Below, in pieces: positions 1 through 7,874 of a stretch of 7,874 bases of DNA. The notes under the pieces are model-generated. The model was not told the origin of the DNA. It did no database searches and saw nothing but the letters and a program-made list of their open reading frames with translations. Source of the stretch: an uncultured Bacteroidota bacterium. Its GTDB lineage: Bacteria; Bacteroidota; Bacteroidia; UBA7662. The DNA is taken from assembly GCA_903908015.1 (NCBI GenBank), contig CAIVQI010000207.1:1-7874 (forward strand). Direction: 5' to 3'. Numbering within the stretch: position 1 is the first letter of the stretch; the number at the start of each line of letters is the position of its first letter. The position numbers and the translations under genes are program-made.

Positions 1-1191
1 ACAAGTTTTGATGTACAGATTCCCGATTCCGTGTTGCTGCGGGTAAGAATTCGTTCTGATCAACCCATCGAACGGGCCATTCTTCGGGTTCAGAAGGCAG
101 ATGGGGTGGCACTACAACCACCGATTGTCCGGTGGCTTTCGAATCGAGATACAATTTTAGAGTGGTCTGTGTTATTGGTCGACTCAATGCTGCCTTCAGG
201 TCAATTTCAGTTGGTTATTCAGGCTATATCCGGCCATGAGACTGGATCACTGTTCATCCCTCTTCAACTCCGGGCAGTTCCACAATCATTTAGAGGTGTG
301 GTTTGGTTTACTCAATCAGGATTGTCCACCAACGTCTATCGGTGCGATGCACAAGGGATCATAGCACCACGTGAATCACATTTGGTTTTGGACCTTGCTC
401 AAGGGGCTGCTGTTTCCAGTGCACGCAAGGTATGGTTGAGGGGGCATACATCATGGGTTCTCTGGAGTTATCATCTGGATTCACTCATGTTCCATTCAGT
501 ATACAACACTTTAGCTGACCCCGGACAATCGCCCTATACTTTTTTGAGCAACGGTGACCAAGGTTTTTATGCTTCGCGTGGACTAGGAGATGTTCTCCGG
601 TTTTCAAGTTCAGGGGCATTGGGTGGGCAGTTTGCTGTTCCTTTCGACTTTGTTCCTGTATTCACAAACAGGGAACAAGAACATATATTGGTGGAACTTC
701 GTGCCCGCCCTCCGTCCAGCATTCGTCGGGTAAGAATTTATCATGCCGATTTCCAAGGTCTTCTTAGGGAATTTAATGTTGGCGGGAACATTCTGGGCGC
801 TGCAAGGATTGCCAGCGATGCCTGGGTAATGCTGATTGAGCATCAGAATTCCGGATGGGGGAGGCTGTGGCGCTATCATTTATCAACCCAACAACTGCAA
901 GAGGAATCCCCAAATAACATTGATCATCAATTTAAAGCCATCGTTGCGGGTCATGAGGGATATTGGCTGGCAGGAAGCTCGGGAATCTGGAATTTTCAAC
1001 CCTCCTTGAATGTCCAAAACGGCCTTTGGCAACAACGCTTTCCAGAAGCGGTAGACAACCTATCCTTCGATGGTCGTTTCGGCAGGTTAATCGGATGGAA
1101 GGGCACATTGGGCTACATCTGGAATCCCGATACTGGCGATCGCATTGCATGCCAACTGCCCGATTCTGTACGTTTCTCTTGTCCTTATTAG
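1..1191 (+). CDS. Partial hypothetical protein, Ig-like module plus probable beta-propeller (5' end missing)
   Basis: The reading frame is open from base 1, so the start and any signal peptide lie outside the window; 396 residues remain before the TAG at 1189-1191. A GTG at 31 could be called as start, but the frame continues upstream (TSFDVQIPDS), so truncation by the window edge is more likely. I do not recognise the family. Residues about 1-95 alternate hydrophobic and polar like an Ig/Fn-type beta-sandwich. After that come about seven short Trp/Tyr-rich beta-hairpin blocks, for example GVVWFTQSG, KVWLRGHTSWVLWSYHLD, GFYASRGLG, AWVMLIEHQNSGWGRLWRYH, GYWLAGSSGIWNF and LGYIWNPDTGDR. This pattern suggests a beta-propeller. 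Such proteins in Bacteroidota are usually exported or lipid-anchored, but the deciding N-terminus is missing. The fold is inferred from pattern only; function unknown. It is convergent with accA. Confidence 0.8.
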   Translation, partial: TSFDVQIPDSVLLRVRIRSDQPIERAILRVQKADGVALQPPIVRWLSNRDTILEWSVLLVDSMLPSGQFQLVIQAISGHETGSLFIPLQLRAVPQSFRGVVWFTQSGLSTNVYRCDAQGIIAPRESHLVLDLAQGAAVSSARKVWLRGHTSWVLWSYHLDSLMFHSVYNTLADPGQSPYTFLSNGDQGFYASRGLGDVLRFSSSGALGGQFAVPFDFVPVFTNREQEHILVELRARPPSSIRRVRIYHADFQGLLREFNVGGNILGAARIASDAWVMLIEHQNSGWGRLWRYHLSTQQLQEESPNNIDHQFKAIVAGHEGYWLAGSSGIWNFQPSLNVQNGLWQQRFPEAVDNLSFDGRFGRLIGWKGTLGYIWNPDTGDRIACQLPDSVRFSCPY

Positions 1192-1367
1192 CTTCTTGTT
1201 TTTGGTTGCAGTCTCGGTCAGAATTATTTCAACCAAGACTATCCTCAACAGAAATATCTCAACCAAGACAATCCTCAACAGAAATATCTCAACCAAGACA
1301 ATCCTCAACAGAAATATCTCAACCAAGACAATCCTCAACAGAAATATCTCAACCAAGACAATCTTAA
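1149..1367 (+). CDS. Possible small lipoprotein with decapeptide repeats (weak, maybe frameshifted)
   Basis: An ATG at 1149 opens a 72-codon frame that overlaps the end of the preceding gene by 43 bases. It starts MPTARFCTFLLSLLASC, which has the form of a lipoprotein signal peptide (Arg near the start, a hydrophobic stretch, then an L-A-S-C lipobox). It continues into QPRQSSTEIS decapeptides encoded by the 30-bp tandem repeat and stops at TAA 1365-1367. All three forward frames are open across the repeat, so openness proves little. One T fewer in the T5 run at 1199-1203 would join this signal peptide to the frame encoding CSLGQNYFNQDYPQQKYL and NQDNPQQKYL repeats, ending at TGA 1393-1395 (about 81 residues), which looks more like an exported Bacteroidota protein. 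The large overlap and lack of a clear ribosome binding site count against it. It may be a real gene, a frameshifted remnant or chance. Confidence 0.25.
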   Translation: MPTARFCTFLLSLLASCFWLQSRSELFQPRLSSTEISQPRQSSTEISQPRQSSTEISQPRQSSTEISQPRQS

Positions 1368-1380
1368 ACTGAATGCTCCC
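1221..1380. repeat. 30-bp direct tandem repeat array
   Basis: Five consecutive 30-bp units start at 1231, 1261, 1291, 1321 and 1351. Each begins AACCAAGAC and a full unit ends GAAATATCTC. The three middle units are identical. The first differs by one base (T for A at its tenth position), and the last diverges over its final 18 bases. The ten bases before the array (1221-1230, GAATTATTTC) match the unit's end with two mismatches, so a sixth partial unit is likely. There are no spacers, so this is not CRISPR. CTCAAC occurs twice per unit and GAAATATCTC is a near-palindrome. The array ends two bases before the accA stop codon and lies between convergent genes. It has the form of a minisatellite that can change copy number. 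Confidence 0.95.
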
Positions 1381-1382
1381 AA

Positions 1383-2336
1383 TCAGATTGTTTGAAAAAC
1401 CCCCATCGAGGAAAACTTTTCAATTCTGTCGGCCACCAGCTGAGCTGGAGACCAGCCATCAAACTCAGCCAGTGCTGAAATGAGATGCTTGCGCAGGATG
1501 TCGGCCATCGCCTTGGGATCGTTGTGTGCACCACCTGCAGGTTCTGGAATGATGCCATCGATCAGTCCGTGACCGAGCATTTTTTCTGCTGTCAATTGCA
1601 GGGCCTCAGCCGCCTGTTCTTTATGATCCCAACTGCGCCAAAGGATGGAGCTGCACGATTCTGGCGAGATGACCGAATACCAGGTATTTTCGAGCATATA
1701 CACCCGATTGCCTACACCAATGCCGATGGCCCCTCCCGAAGCGCCTTCACCCACGATCAGGCAAATAATGGGTACTTTGAGGCGCATCATTTCTTGTATG
1801 TTCCTCGCAATCGCTTCTGCTTGCCCGCGTTCTTCAGCTTCTAAACCGGGGAAAGCACCCGGGGTGTCGATGAAGGTGATGATCGGTTTCCCGAATTTTT
1901 CCGCCATTTTCATCAACCTGAGCGCCTTTCGATAACCCTCTGGATTGGCCATACCAAAATTCCGATATTGTCGCATTTTGGTATTGATTCCTTTTTGGTG
2001 TCCAATCATCATGACCGATTTGCCATCGAGACGGGCAAATCCACCTACAATGGCCTTGTCGTCGCGAAACGATCGGTCTCCGTGGATTTCCAGGAAATCT
2101 GTGCAGGTATTTTCAGCATAAAAAAGCGTGTAGGGCCTGTCGGGATGCCGCGAAACCTGAACCCTCTGCCAGCCAGAAAGTTGGCTGTATAGTGTGTTTC
2201 TTTCGGCAATAAACTTATCCTCAAGCTCCTTAATGGCCGTTGAAAGGTCTGTTTTGCCCTTGGCATGAATGCTCTTCAGCCGTTGCAACTCATCGTGGAG
2301 TTCCTGTATGGGTTTTTCAAATTCTAAAAAATGCAT
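1383..2336 (-). CDS. accA: Acetyl-CoA carboxylase carboxyltransferase subunit alpha
   Basis: This is the alpha subunit of the carboxyltransferase half of acetyl-CoA carboxylase. With AccD it moves the carboxyl group from carboxybiotin on AccB to acetyl-CoA, giving malonyl-CoA in the cytoplasm, the first committed step of fatty acid synthesis. The 317-residue length is the family norm. Residues 11-50 look like the N-terminal helical coiled coil. The crotonase-like carboxyltransferase core carries [17 protein letters not shown] (156-172), [15 protein letters not shown] (196-210) and [13 protein letters not shown] (221-233); the GASGG glycines fit the oxyanion-stabilising role known in the family. 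I chose ATG 2336 ([13 protein letters not shown]) because it matches the usual AccA N-terminus. The in-frame ATG at 2414 would add 26 residues without family similarity and overlap the divergent gene's start. The gene stands alone on the minus strand. Confidence 0.97.
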   Translation of the reverse strand: MHFLEFEKPIQELHDELQRLKSIHAKGKTDLSTAIKELEDKFIAERNTLYSQLSGWQRVQVSRHPDRPYTLFYAENTCTDFLEIHGDRSFRDDKAIVGGFARLDGKSVMMIGHQKGINTKMRQYRNFGMANPEGYRKALRLMKMAEKFGKPIITFIDTPGAFPGLEAEERGQAEAIARNIQEMMRLKVPIICLIVGEGASGGAIGIGVGNRVYMLENTWYSVISPESCSSILWRSWDHKEQAAEALQLTAEKMLGHGLIDGIIPEPAGGAHNDPKAMADILRKHLISALAEFDGWSPAQLVADRIEKFSSMGVFQTI

Positions 2337-2342
2337 GGGGGG

Positions 2343-2350
2343 CAAAAATA
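2343..2350 (-). promoter_or_regulatory. Candidate -7 element for accA
   Basis: Read on the minus strand this is TATTTTTG, an exact match to the Bacteroidota -7 consensus TAnnTTTG. It ends six bases before the accA ATG at 2336, so the transcript would start about at the start codon. No TTG is visible at the expected -33 spacing and the region is AT-rich, so chance occurrence is possible. Confidence 0.35.
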
Positions 2351-2401
2351 AGAAGCATCTGACTTTTTCGGTGCTGCTGTCGGCATAAACGCCAGGATCT
2401 C

Positions 2402-2409
2402 TATTTTTG
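2402..2409 (+). promoter_or_regulatory. Candidate -7 element for the membrane-protein cluster
   Basis: TATTTTTG matches the Bacteroidota TAnnTTTG element and lies only three bases before the ATG at 2413. Transcription five or so bases downstream would begin at or just inside the start codon, which is awkward for the assigned start. No TTG is seen at -33 spacing. It is either a promoter of a leaderless message or a chance match. Confidence 0.25.
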
Positions 2410-2412
2410 TGC

Positions 2413-3216
2413 ATGGAATGGTCGGTATTTCCTTATGTCATCCTTCGTATTGGTGGACGCTATTTGTTGTTTGCTGGTAGTCTTTTTTTGATCTTCTATG
2501 TTTGGAAGCGTCGTCAGTGGGCCTATAAGAAAATACAACAACGGTTTCCAAGAAATTCCGAATATCGGCGCGAGTTATTTTATTCAGCGATGACCATATC
2601 CATGTTTGCGGTTGGAGCTTCATTATTGATGTACCACCCAGATATACGGCCATTAACCACCTTGTATCCGCATATCACAGATCGTGGTTTGCTATATTAT
2701 TTCGGGCTGTTTCCAGTTCTTTTTCTCGTGCACGATACCTACTTTTACTTCATTCACAGGTTGATGCATCAGCCATTTCTGTATAAGCATGTGCACAAGA
2801 TTCATCATCAGTCAACGAATCCATCCCCTTGGGCTGCGTATTCATTTCATCCGTTTGAAGCCCTTCTTGAGTTCGGGATTTTGCCTTTGTTTTTGTTTAC
2901 GATACCTGTCCACTTCACGCACATCATTCTGTTTTTTTTAGCGATGATTGCCTACAACGTGTATGGTCACCTTGGTTTTGAATTATACCCTAAAGGTTTT
3001 GCCAACAACACATGGGGTCGTTGGATCAACACATCGGTCAACCACAACCAGCATCACCAATTTTTTACAGGCAACTACTCGCTTTATTTTTTGTTATGGG
3101 ATCGTGTACTGGGTACATTGAGGAATGATTATTCAGATAAATACAATGAAGTGTGCGACAGGCGTGATCGAAAGGATATTCAAAGTCATGGGGCAGACAA
3201 ATCGAGAATTCTTTAA
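2413..3216 (+). CDS. Fatty acid hydroxylase / sterol desaturase family membrane protein
   Basis: This is a 267-residue integral membrane member of the FA_hydroxylase superfamily (PF04116), non-haem di-iron enzymes that hydroxylate or desaturate lipids using O2. The His clusters that bind the two irons are all present: H107, H115 and H119 ([13 protein letters not shown]), H126, H128, H131 and H132 (HVHKIHH), H146 (SFHPFE), H186 (GHLGFE) and H211, H214, H215 (NHNQHH). Hydrophobic segments lie at about 13-31, 55-74, 95-113 and 150-182; the charged C-tail should be cytoplasmic. ATG 2413 (MEWSVFPYV) was preferred to the TTG at 2407. The gene is divergent from accA, with 76 bases between the start codons, and is followed after 33 bases by a TMEM164-like gene. 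The substrate cannot be told from sequence: sterols, carotenoids, sphingolipids, fatty acids and ether lipids are all handled by relatives. Confidence 0.93.
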   Translation: MEWSVFPYVILRIGGRYLLFAGSLFLIFYVWKRRQWAYKKIQQRFPRNSEYRRELFYSAMTISMFAVGASLLMYHPDIRPLTTLYPHITDRGLLYYFGLFPVLFLVHDTYFYFIHRLMHQPFLYKHVHKIHHQSTNPSPWAAYSFHPFEALLEFGILPLFLFTIPVHFTHIILFFLAMIAYNVYGHLGFELYPKGFANNTWGRWINTSVNHNQHHQFFTGNYSLYFLLWDRVLGTLRNDYSDKYNEVCDRRDRKDIQSHGADKSRIL

Positions 3217-3249
3217 AGCTTCATTGGTGCAATAAATGAGTCATTCCTG

Positions 3250-3969
3250 ATGCACCCTCATTATGTCATTCCCACCGGAACTCAAGAATGGTGGTTGGGT
3301 TTGTTGTTTTCCTTGCTTTATGCGGCATGCATAGGGTGGTGGGCAAAGTTTGGTCGGACCGACAACAGAAGGTTCTGGGAACGTATTTGGGGAATCTCGA
3401 TTTTGTTTTCATGGCTCGGTACCCAGTTTTTTTTGGCCCACAAAGGCTGGTGGCGCCTGAATAATGATCTTCCGCTCCATCTGTGTGGCATTTCAAATCT
3501 GATGTCGGTTGCTGTTCTTTTATTTAAGGAGCGTCGGTTGTTCGTTCCCTTGTTTTTTTGGGGAATTGTGGGTGGACTACAAGCACTGCTAACGCCTCAG
3601 GTGACAGCGGGAAATCATCCACTATTGATCGCTGAGTACTACTTGTATCATACTTCAATTATCTTGGTTCCAAACTATATGATTTGGGCTCATGGATGGC
3701 GTATTCAGCGTTTAGATTGGTTATGGGCTTTACTCTACAACAATCTCCTGATTCTGCCCATTTTCGGAATCAACCTCTGGTTGGGTGCCAACTATATGTA
3801 CCTGATAGAACCACCTCATGTCGATAATCCGTTGATCATCGGTCAATGGCCCTACTATATTCTCGGATTTGAGGCCGCTGCTTTGCTGCATTATTTTTTT
3901 CTTTCAACACTTTTTCGCAGGCATTGGAAACCCTTACCTTCACAGGATATTGTCAACGCTAAGTTTTAA
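3250..3969 (+). CDS. TIGR02206/YwaF-type (TMEM164-like) integral membrane protein
   Basis: This 239-residue protein has about six or seven hydrophobic segments (about 13-31, 45-62, 78-92, 97-115, 128-145, 156-178 and 200-222). Two family signatures are clear: LPLHLCGIS at 74-82, and the late block NYMYLIEPP followed by GQWPYYI (181-204), typical of TIGR02206, which shares a Pfam family with eukaryotic TMEM164. Human TMEM164 has been reported as an acyltransferase acting on ether phospholipids through a conserved cysteine. C79 beside H77, together with H134, are candidate active-site residues here; this is inference, since bacterial members have no established reaction that I know of. ATG 3250 is the first Met in frame; an ATG at 3236 is in another frame and stops at once. 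The gene lies 33 bases after the hydroxylase and 9 bases before terC, consistent with one operon. Confidence 0.88.
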   Translation: MHPHYVIPTGTQEWWLGLLFSLLYAACIGWWAKFGRTDNRRFWERIWGISILFSWLGTQFFLAHKGWWRLNNDLPLHLCGISNLMSVAVLLFKERRLFVPLFFWGIVGGLQALLTPQVTAGNHPLLIAEYYLYHTSIILVPNYMIWAHGWRIQRLDWLWALLYNNLLILPIFGINLWLGANYMYLIEPPHVDNPLIIGQWPYYILGFEAAALLHYFFLSTLFRRHWKPLPSQDIVNAKF

Positions 3970-3978
3970 TTTTTTGAT

Positions 3979-4698
3979 ATGGAATGGATTGCGGCTTTAG
4001 CCACCCTAACACTTTTGGAAATTGTCTTGGGTATCGACAATATTATCTTTATTACCTTACTCACCAGGCATGTATCTGGCGATGCAGGCAAGAAATTACG
4101 CAGAACAGGATTGGCCCTCGCTTTGGCTTTTAGGCTTATGATGTTGATGGGCCTTTCTTATTTGATGGGGTTAAATCAAATTTTGTTTTCAGTAGATGAC
4201 AAGGCCATCAGCATCAGGGATCTGATTCTTATGTTGGGCGGTTTGTTTTTATTGGCCAAAAGCACCCTGGAGCTGCATAAAAAGGTGAATGACCCCAACC
4301 ACATGAAAGAGGAAACTTCGGAATCGGCCATTCCGAAAAAGACCAACCGCAGAAGCTGGATACTGGCTCAAATTGTCGTCATCGATATTATTTTTTCGGT
4401 AGACTCCATTTTAACGGCAGTGGGACTCAGCAATGAACTTTGGCTGATGATTACGGCGGTTGTACTATCGATGGCCGTTATGGCATGGTTGGCCGAGCCC
4501 ATTCAGCGATTTGTGACTGATAATCCAGGAATGCAGATTTTGGCCATGTCCTTCCTCATGCTCATCGGTTTTATGCTGCTCCTCGAAGGATTTCATTTCG
4601 AGTTGCCCAAAGGATACTTGTATTTTGCACTTTGTTTTTCACTCAGCGTTGAATTGTTGCGGCAAAGATGGGAGCGAAAATCGACCTCCCAGGATTGA
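3979..4698 (+). CDS. TerC family integral membrane protein
   Basis: This is a 239-residue TerC family (PF03741) membrane protein. It carries both hallmark acidic membrane motifs: LEIVLGIDN at 13-21 (E14, D20, N21) and VIDIIFSVDSILTAVG at 134-149 (D136, D142, S143). They flank a hydrophilic cytoplasmic loop at about 100-125. Hydrophobic segments fit seven or so helices. Family members are linked to tellurite resistance and, in several bacteria, to Mn2+ export and metalation of secreted enzymes; the conserved Asp/Glu residues are thought to bind the metal. There is no CBS or CorC domain at the C-terminus, so this is the short form. ATG 3979 follows the previous stop by nine bases. The stop codon (4696-4698) overlaps the -33 box of the tRNA promoter. 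Metal specificity is not readable from sequence. Confidence 0.94.
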   Translation: MEWIAALATLTLLEIVLGIDNIIFITLLTRHVSGDAGKKLRRTGLALALAFRLMMLMGLSYLMGLNQILFSVDDKAISIRDLILMLGGLFLLAKSTLELHKKVNDPNHMKEETSESAIPKKTNRRSWILAQIVVIDIIFSVDSILTAVGLSNELWLMITAVVLSMAVMAWLAEPIQRFVTDNPGMQILAMSFLMLIGFMLLLEGFHFELPKGYLYFALCFSLSVELLRQRWERKSTSQD

Positions 4699-4724
4699 GA
4701 CTCATTCTCTTCATCGTATCTTTG
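4695..4724 (+). promoter_or_regulatory. Promoter of tRNA-Thr (Bacteroidota type)
   Basis: TTG at 4695-4697 and TATCTTTG at 4717-4724 are separated by 19 bases. They match the Bacteroidota -33 (TTG) and -7 (TAnnTTTG) elements recognised by the primary sigma factor of this phylum. Initiation should fall near 4729-4731, only a few bases before the mature tRNA 5' end at 4734. The -33 box overlaps the terC stop codon. Confidence 0.8.
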
Positions 4725-4733
4725 TGCCTTTCC

Positions 4734-4806
4734 GCCTTCTTAGCTCAGCTGGTAGAGCAACTCATTCGTAATGAGTAGGTCGCAGGTTCGAATCCCGTAG
4801 AAGGCT
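4734..4806 (+). tRNA. tRNA-Thr (anticodon CGT)
   Basis: This is a 73-base cloverleaf. The acceptor stem GCCTTCT pairs with AGAAGGC, the D-stem GCTC pairs with GAGC, and the anticodon stem ACTCA/TGAGT encloses the loop TTCGTAA, giving anticodon CGT at 4767-4769, which reads ACG. The T-arm is GCAGG, TTCGAAT, CCCGT, with an A-C mismatch (4784 against 4796) and a terminal G-U pair. The discriminator is T, and CCA is not encoded (bases after it are CAA), so it must be added after transcription. The tRNA sits alone between terC and katG. Confidence 0.97.
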
Positions 4807-4887
4807 CAAACGTATTCTGTTCATTTCGTTTTCCTCAGCCAATCGAATTTCTGGGCTAGAGACGATCACTTGTGAGCCATAAAATAA

Positions 4888-7068
<2,181 letters not shown>

Positions 7069-7078
7069 GGCCAGCCGA

Positions 7079-7834
7079 ATGACCCCGAATGCAGAACTCG
7101 AAAAGAGGACCGAGAATGCGACAGCTTTTCAGGAAATAGTCGCATTTCGCCGGTCAAATCGGTCATTCGATCCAAACATTCCCGTTCCTGAATCGGTGAT
7201 TGAAAATGGCATTCGACAGGCCCAGTTGTCACCGAACAGCAGCAATCTCCAACTTTGGGAGTTTCATTGGATTCACTCACCTGAGGCTTTGGAAAAGTTC
7301 GTACCGCTTTGCCTCAACCAGCAGGCGGCCCGAACGGCTCAGGAAATGCTGGTGTTTGTGACGCGCCGCGACCTGTGGCGAAAAAGGGCAGCATGGAACC
7401 TGGAAAGGGTGAAGGAGGGCATCAAAGGTGAGCCAAATGGCCTACAGAAGTCGGGGCTCCGCTACTACGGCAAACTGATTCCGTTTTTGTACGCACACGA
7501 TCCATTGGGTTTTATGGCCCTGATTCATCGGCTGATTTCCTTTTTTATGGGATTAAGAAAGCCCTTCTACAGAACTGCGGGGGTGGCGGGCTTGCGCATT
7601 GTGGCGCATAAATCTTGTGCCTTGGCCGCGCAGACGTTTATGCTGTCTATGGCCTCCGAGGGCTTTCACACTTGTCCGATGGAGGGATTTGACGAACTAA
7701 GGGTCAAAAAGGTACTGAACCTGCCGCGGGGTGCCGAAATCAATATGATCGTGGCGGTGGGTAGGGGCACAGAGAAGGGCGAGTGGGGGCCGCGCCACCG
7801 GGTTCCCACGGAAGAGGTTGTTTTTGTGCATTAG
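7079..7834 (+). CDS. Nitroreductase family protein (flavin-dependent oxidoreductase)
   Basis: This 251-residue protein belongs to the nitroreductase superfamily (PF00881), FMN enzymes that usually work as dimers and use NAD(P)H to reduce nitro compounds, quinones or other electrophiles. Features: RRSNRSFD at 24-31, the FMN-phosphate-binding Arg/Ser block near the N-terminus; SPNSSNLQLWEF at 51-62, the family's S-x-N-x-Q-x-W region; and SEGFHTCPMEGFD (193-205), followed by INMIVAVGRG (221-230) and a C-terminal block ending in RVPTEEVVF. Residues about 100-165 form a family-variable, partly hydrophobic insertion. I chose ATG 7079 because GAGG at 7067-7070 lies eight bases before it; the in-frame ATG at 7061 would add six residues and overlap katG by eight bases. 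Either start implies co-transcription with katG and a redox or detoxification role, but the substrate is unknown. Confidence 0.92.
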   Translation: MTPNAELEKRTENATAFQEIVAFRRSNRSFDPNIPVPESVIENGIRQAQLSPNSSNLQLWEFHWIHSPEALEKFVPLCLNQQAARTAQEMLVFVTRRDLWRKRAAWNLERVKEGIKGEPNGLQKSGLRYYGKLIPFLYAHDPLGFMALIHRLISFFMGLRKPFYRTAGVAGLRIVAHKSCALAAQTFMLSMASEGFHTCPMEGFDELRVKKVLNLPRGAEINMIVAVGRGTEKGEWGPRHRVPTEEVVFVH

Positions 7835-7874
7835 CGCCCTGTGGGTGTTTGGGGTAGCCTTTCGGTTGAGGGCC

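Noticed and set aside
1087..1356. Minus-strand 89-codon open frame across the repeats
   Set aside because: It is open only because the repeat unit has no stop in that frame; it overlaps the end of the upstream gene antisense and has no recognisable protein features beyond the repeats.
1221..1380. CRISPR array
   Set aside because: The 30-bp units are directly contiguous with no spacers, and no cas genes are present.
1485..2192. Plus-strand open frames opposite accA
   Set aside because: These are antisense shadows of a well-supported accA with no protein-like features.
2337..2414. 26-residue N-terminal extension of AccA from an ATG at 2414
   Set aside because: The usual AccA N-terminus begins at 2336, and the extension would run over the divergent gene's start and through the candidate -7 element.
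4803..4878. GGCTCA/TGAGCC inverted repeat after the tRNA as a terminator
   Set aside because: Only six base pairs with a loop of about 64 bases that starts inside the tRNA, and no T run follows.
7836..7873. Terminator hairpin after the nitroreductase gene
   Set aside because: GCCCT and AGGGC can pair, but the loop is 28 bases and the window ends before any T run could be seen.

Overview
The window reads as a chromosomal segment from a member of the Bacteroidota, probably a free-living aerobe. Three things support this: Bacteroidota-type -7 promoter elements (TAnnTTTG), best seen in front of the tRNA; a 317-residue AccA starting [10 protein letters not shown], as is usual in that phylum; and A-rich leaders instead of strong Shine-Dalgarno sites. 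I cannot resolve the genus. No phage, IS element, integrase or CRISPR array is visible.

Layout. Positions 1-1191 (+) hold the 3' part of an unrecognised protein that looks like an Ig-like module followed by a Trp-rich beta-propeller. Positions 1221-1380 hold a 30-bp tandem repeat array between this gene and the convergent accA (1383-2336, -). A possible small secreted or lipoprotein gene, perhaps frameshifted, runs through the array. From 2413 a compact + strand cluster encodes three integral membrane proteins: a fatty-acid hydroxylase/sterol desaturase family protein (2413-3216), a TIGR02206/TMEM164-like protein (3250-3969) and a TerC family protein (3979-4698). A tRNA-Thr(CGT) follows at 4734-4806; its promoter overlaps the terC stop codon. 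Then come katG (4900-7068) and, almost overlapping it, a nitroreductase-family gene (7079-7834).

How the genes fit together. AccA is a subunit of acetyl-CoA carboxylase, which commits carbon to fatty acid synthesis. The divergent desaturase/hydroxylase and the TMEM164-like protein may modify membrane lipids, but their substrates cannot be read from sequence. TerC proteins are linked to metal ion (Mn) export, and KatG removes hydrogen peroxide. KatG and the flavin-dependent nitroreductase-like protein form a redox pair, probably co-transcribed. Most of the window is conserved housekeeping or stress genes. The least explained parts are the 30-bp array with its possible frameshifted secreted peptide, the propeller-like protein, and the pairing of the two lipid-related membrane enzymes. 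I see no convincing new multi-gene system.
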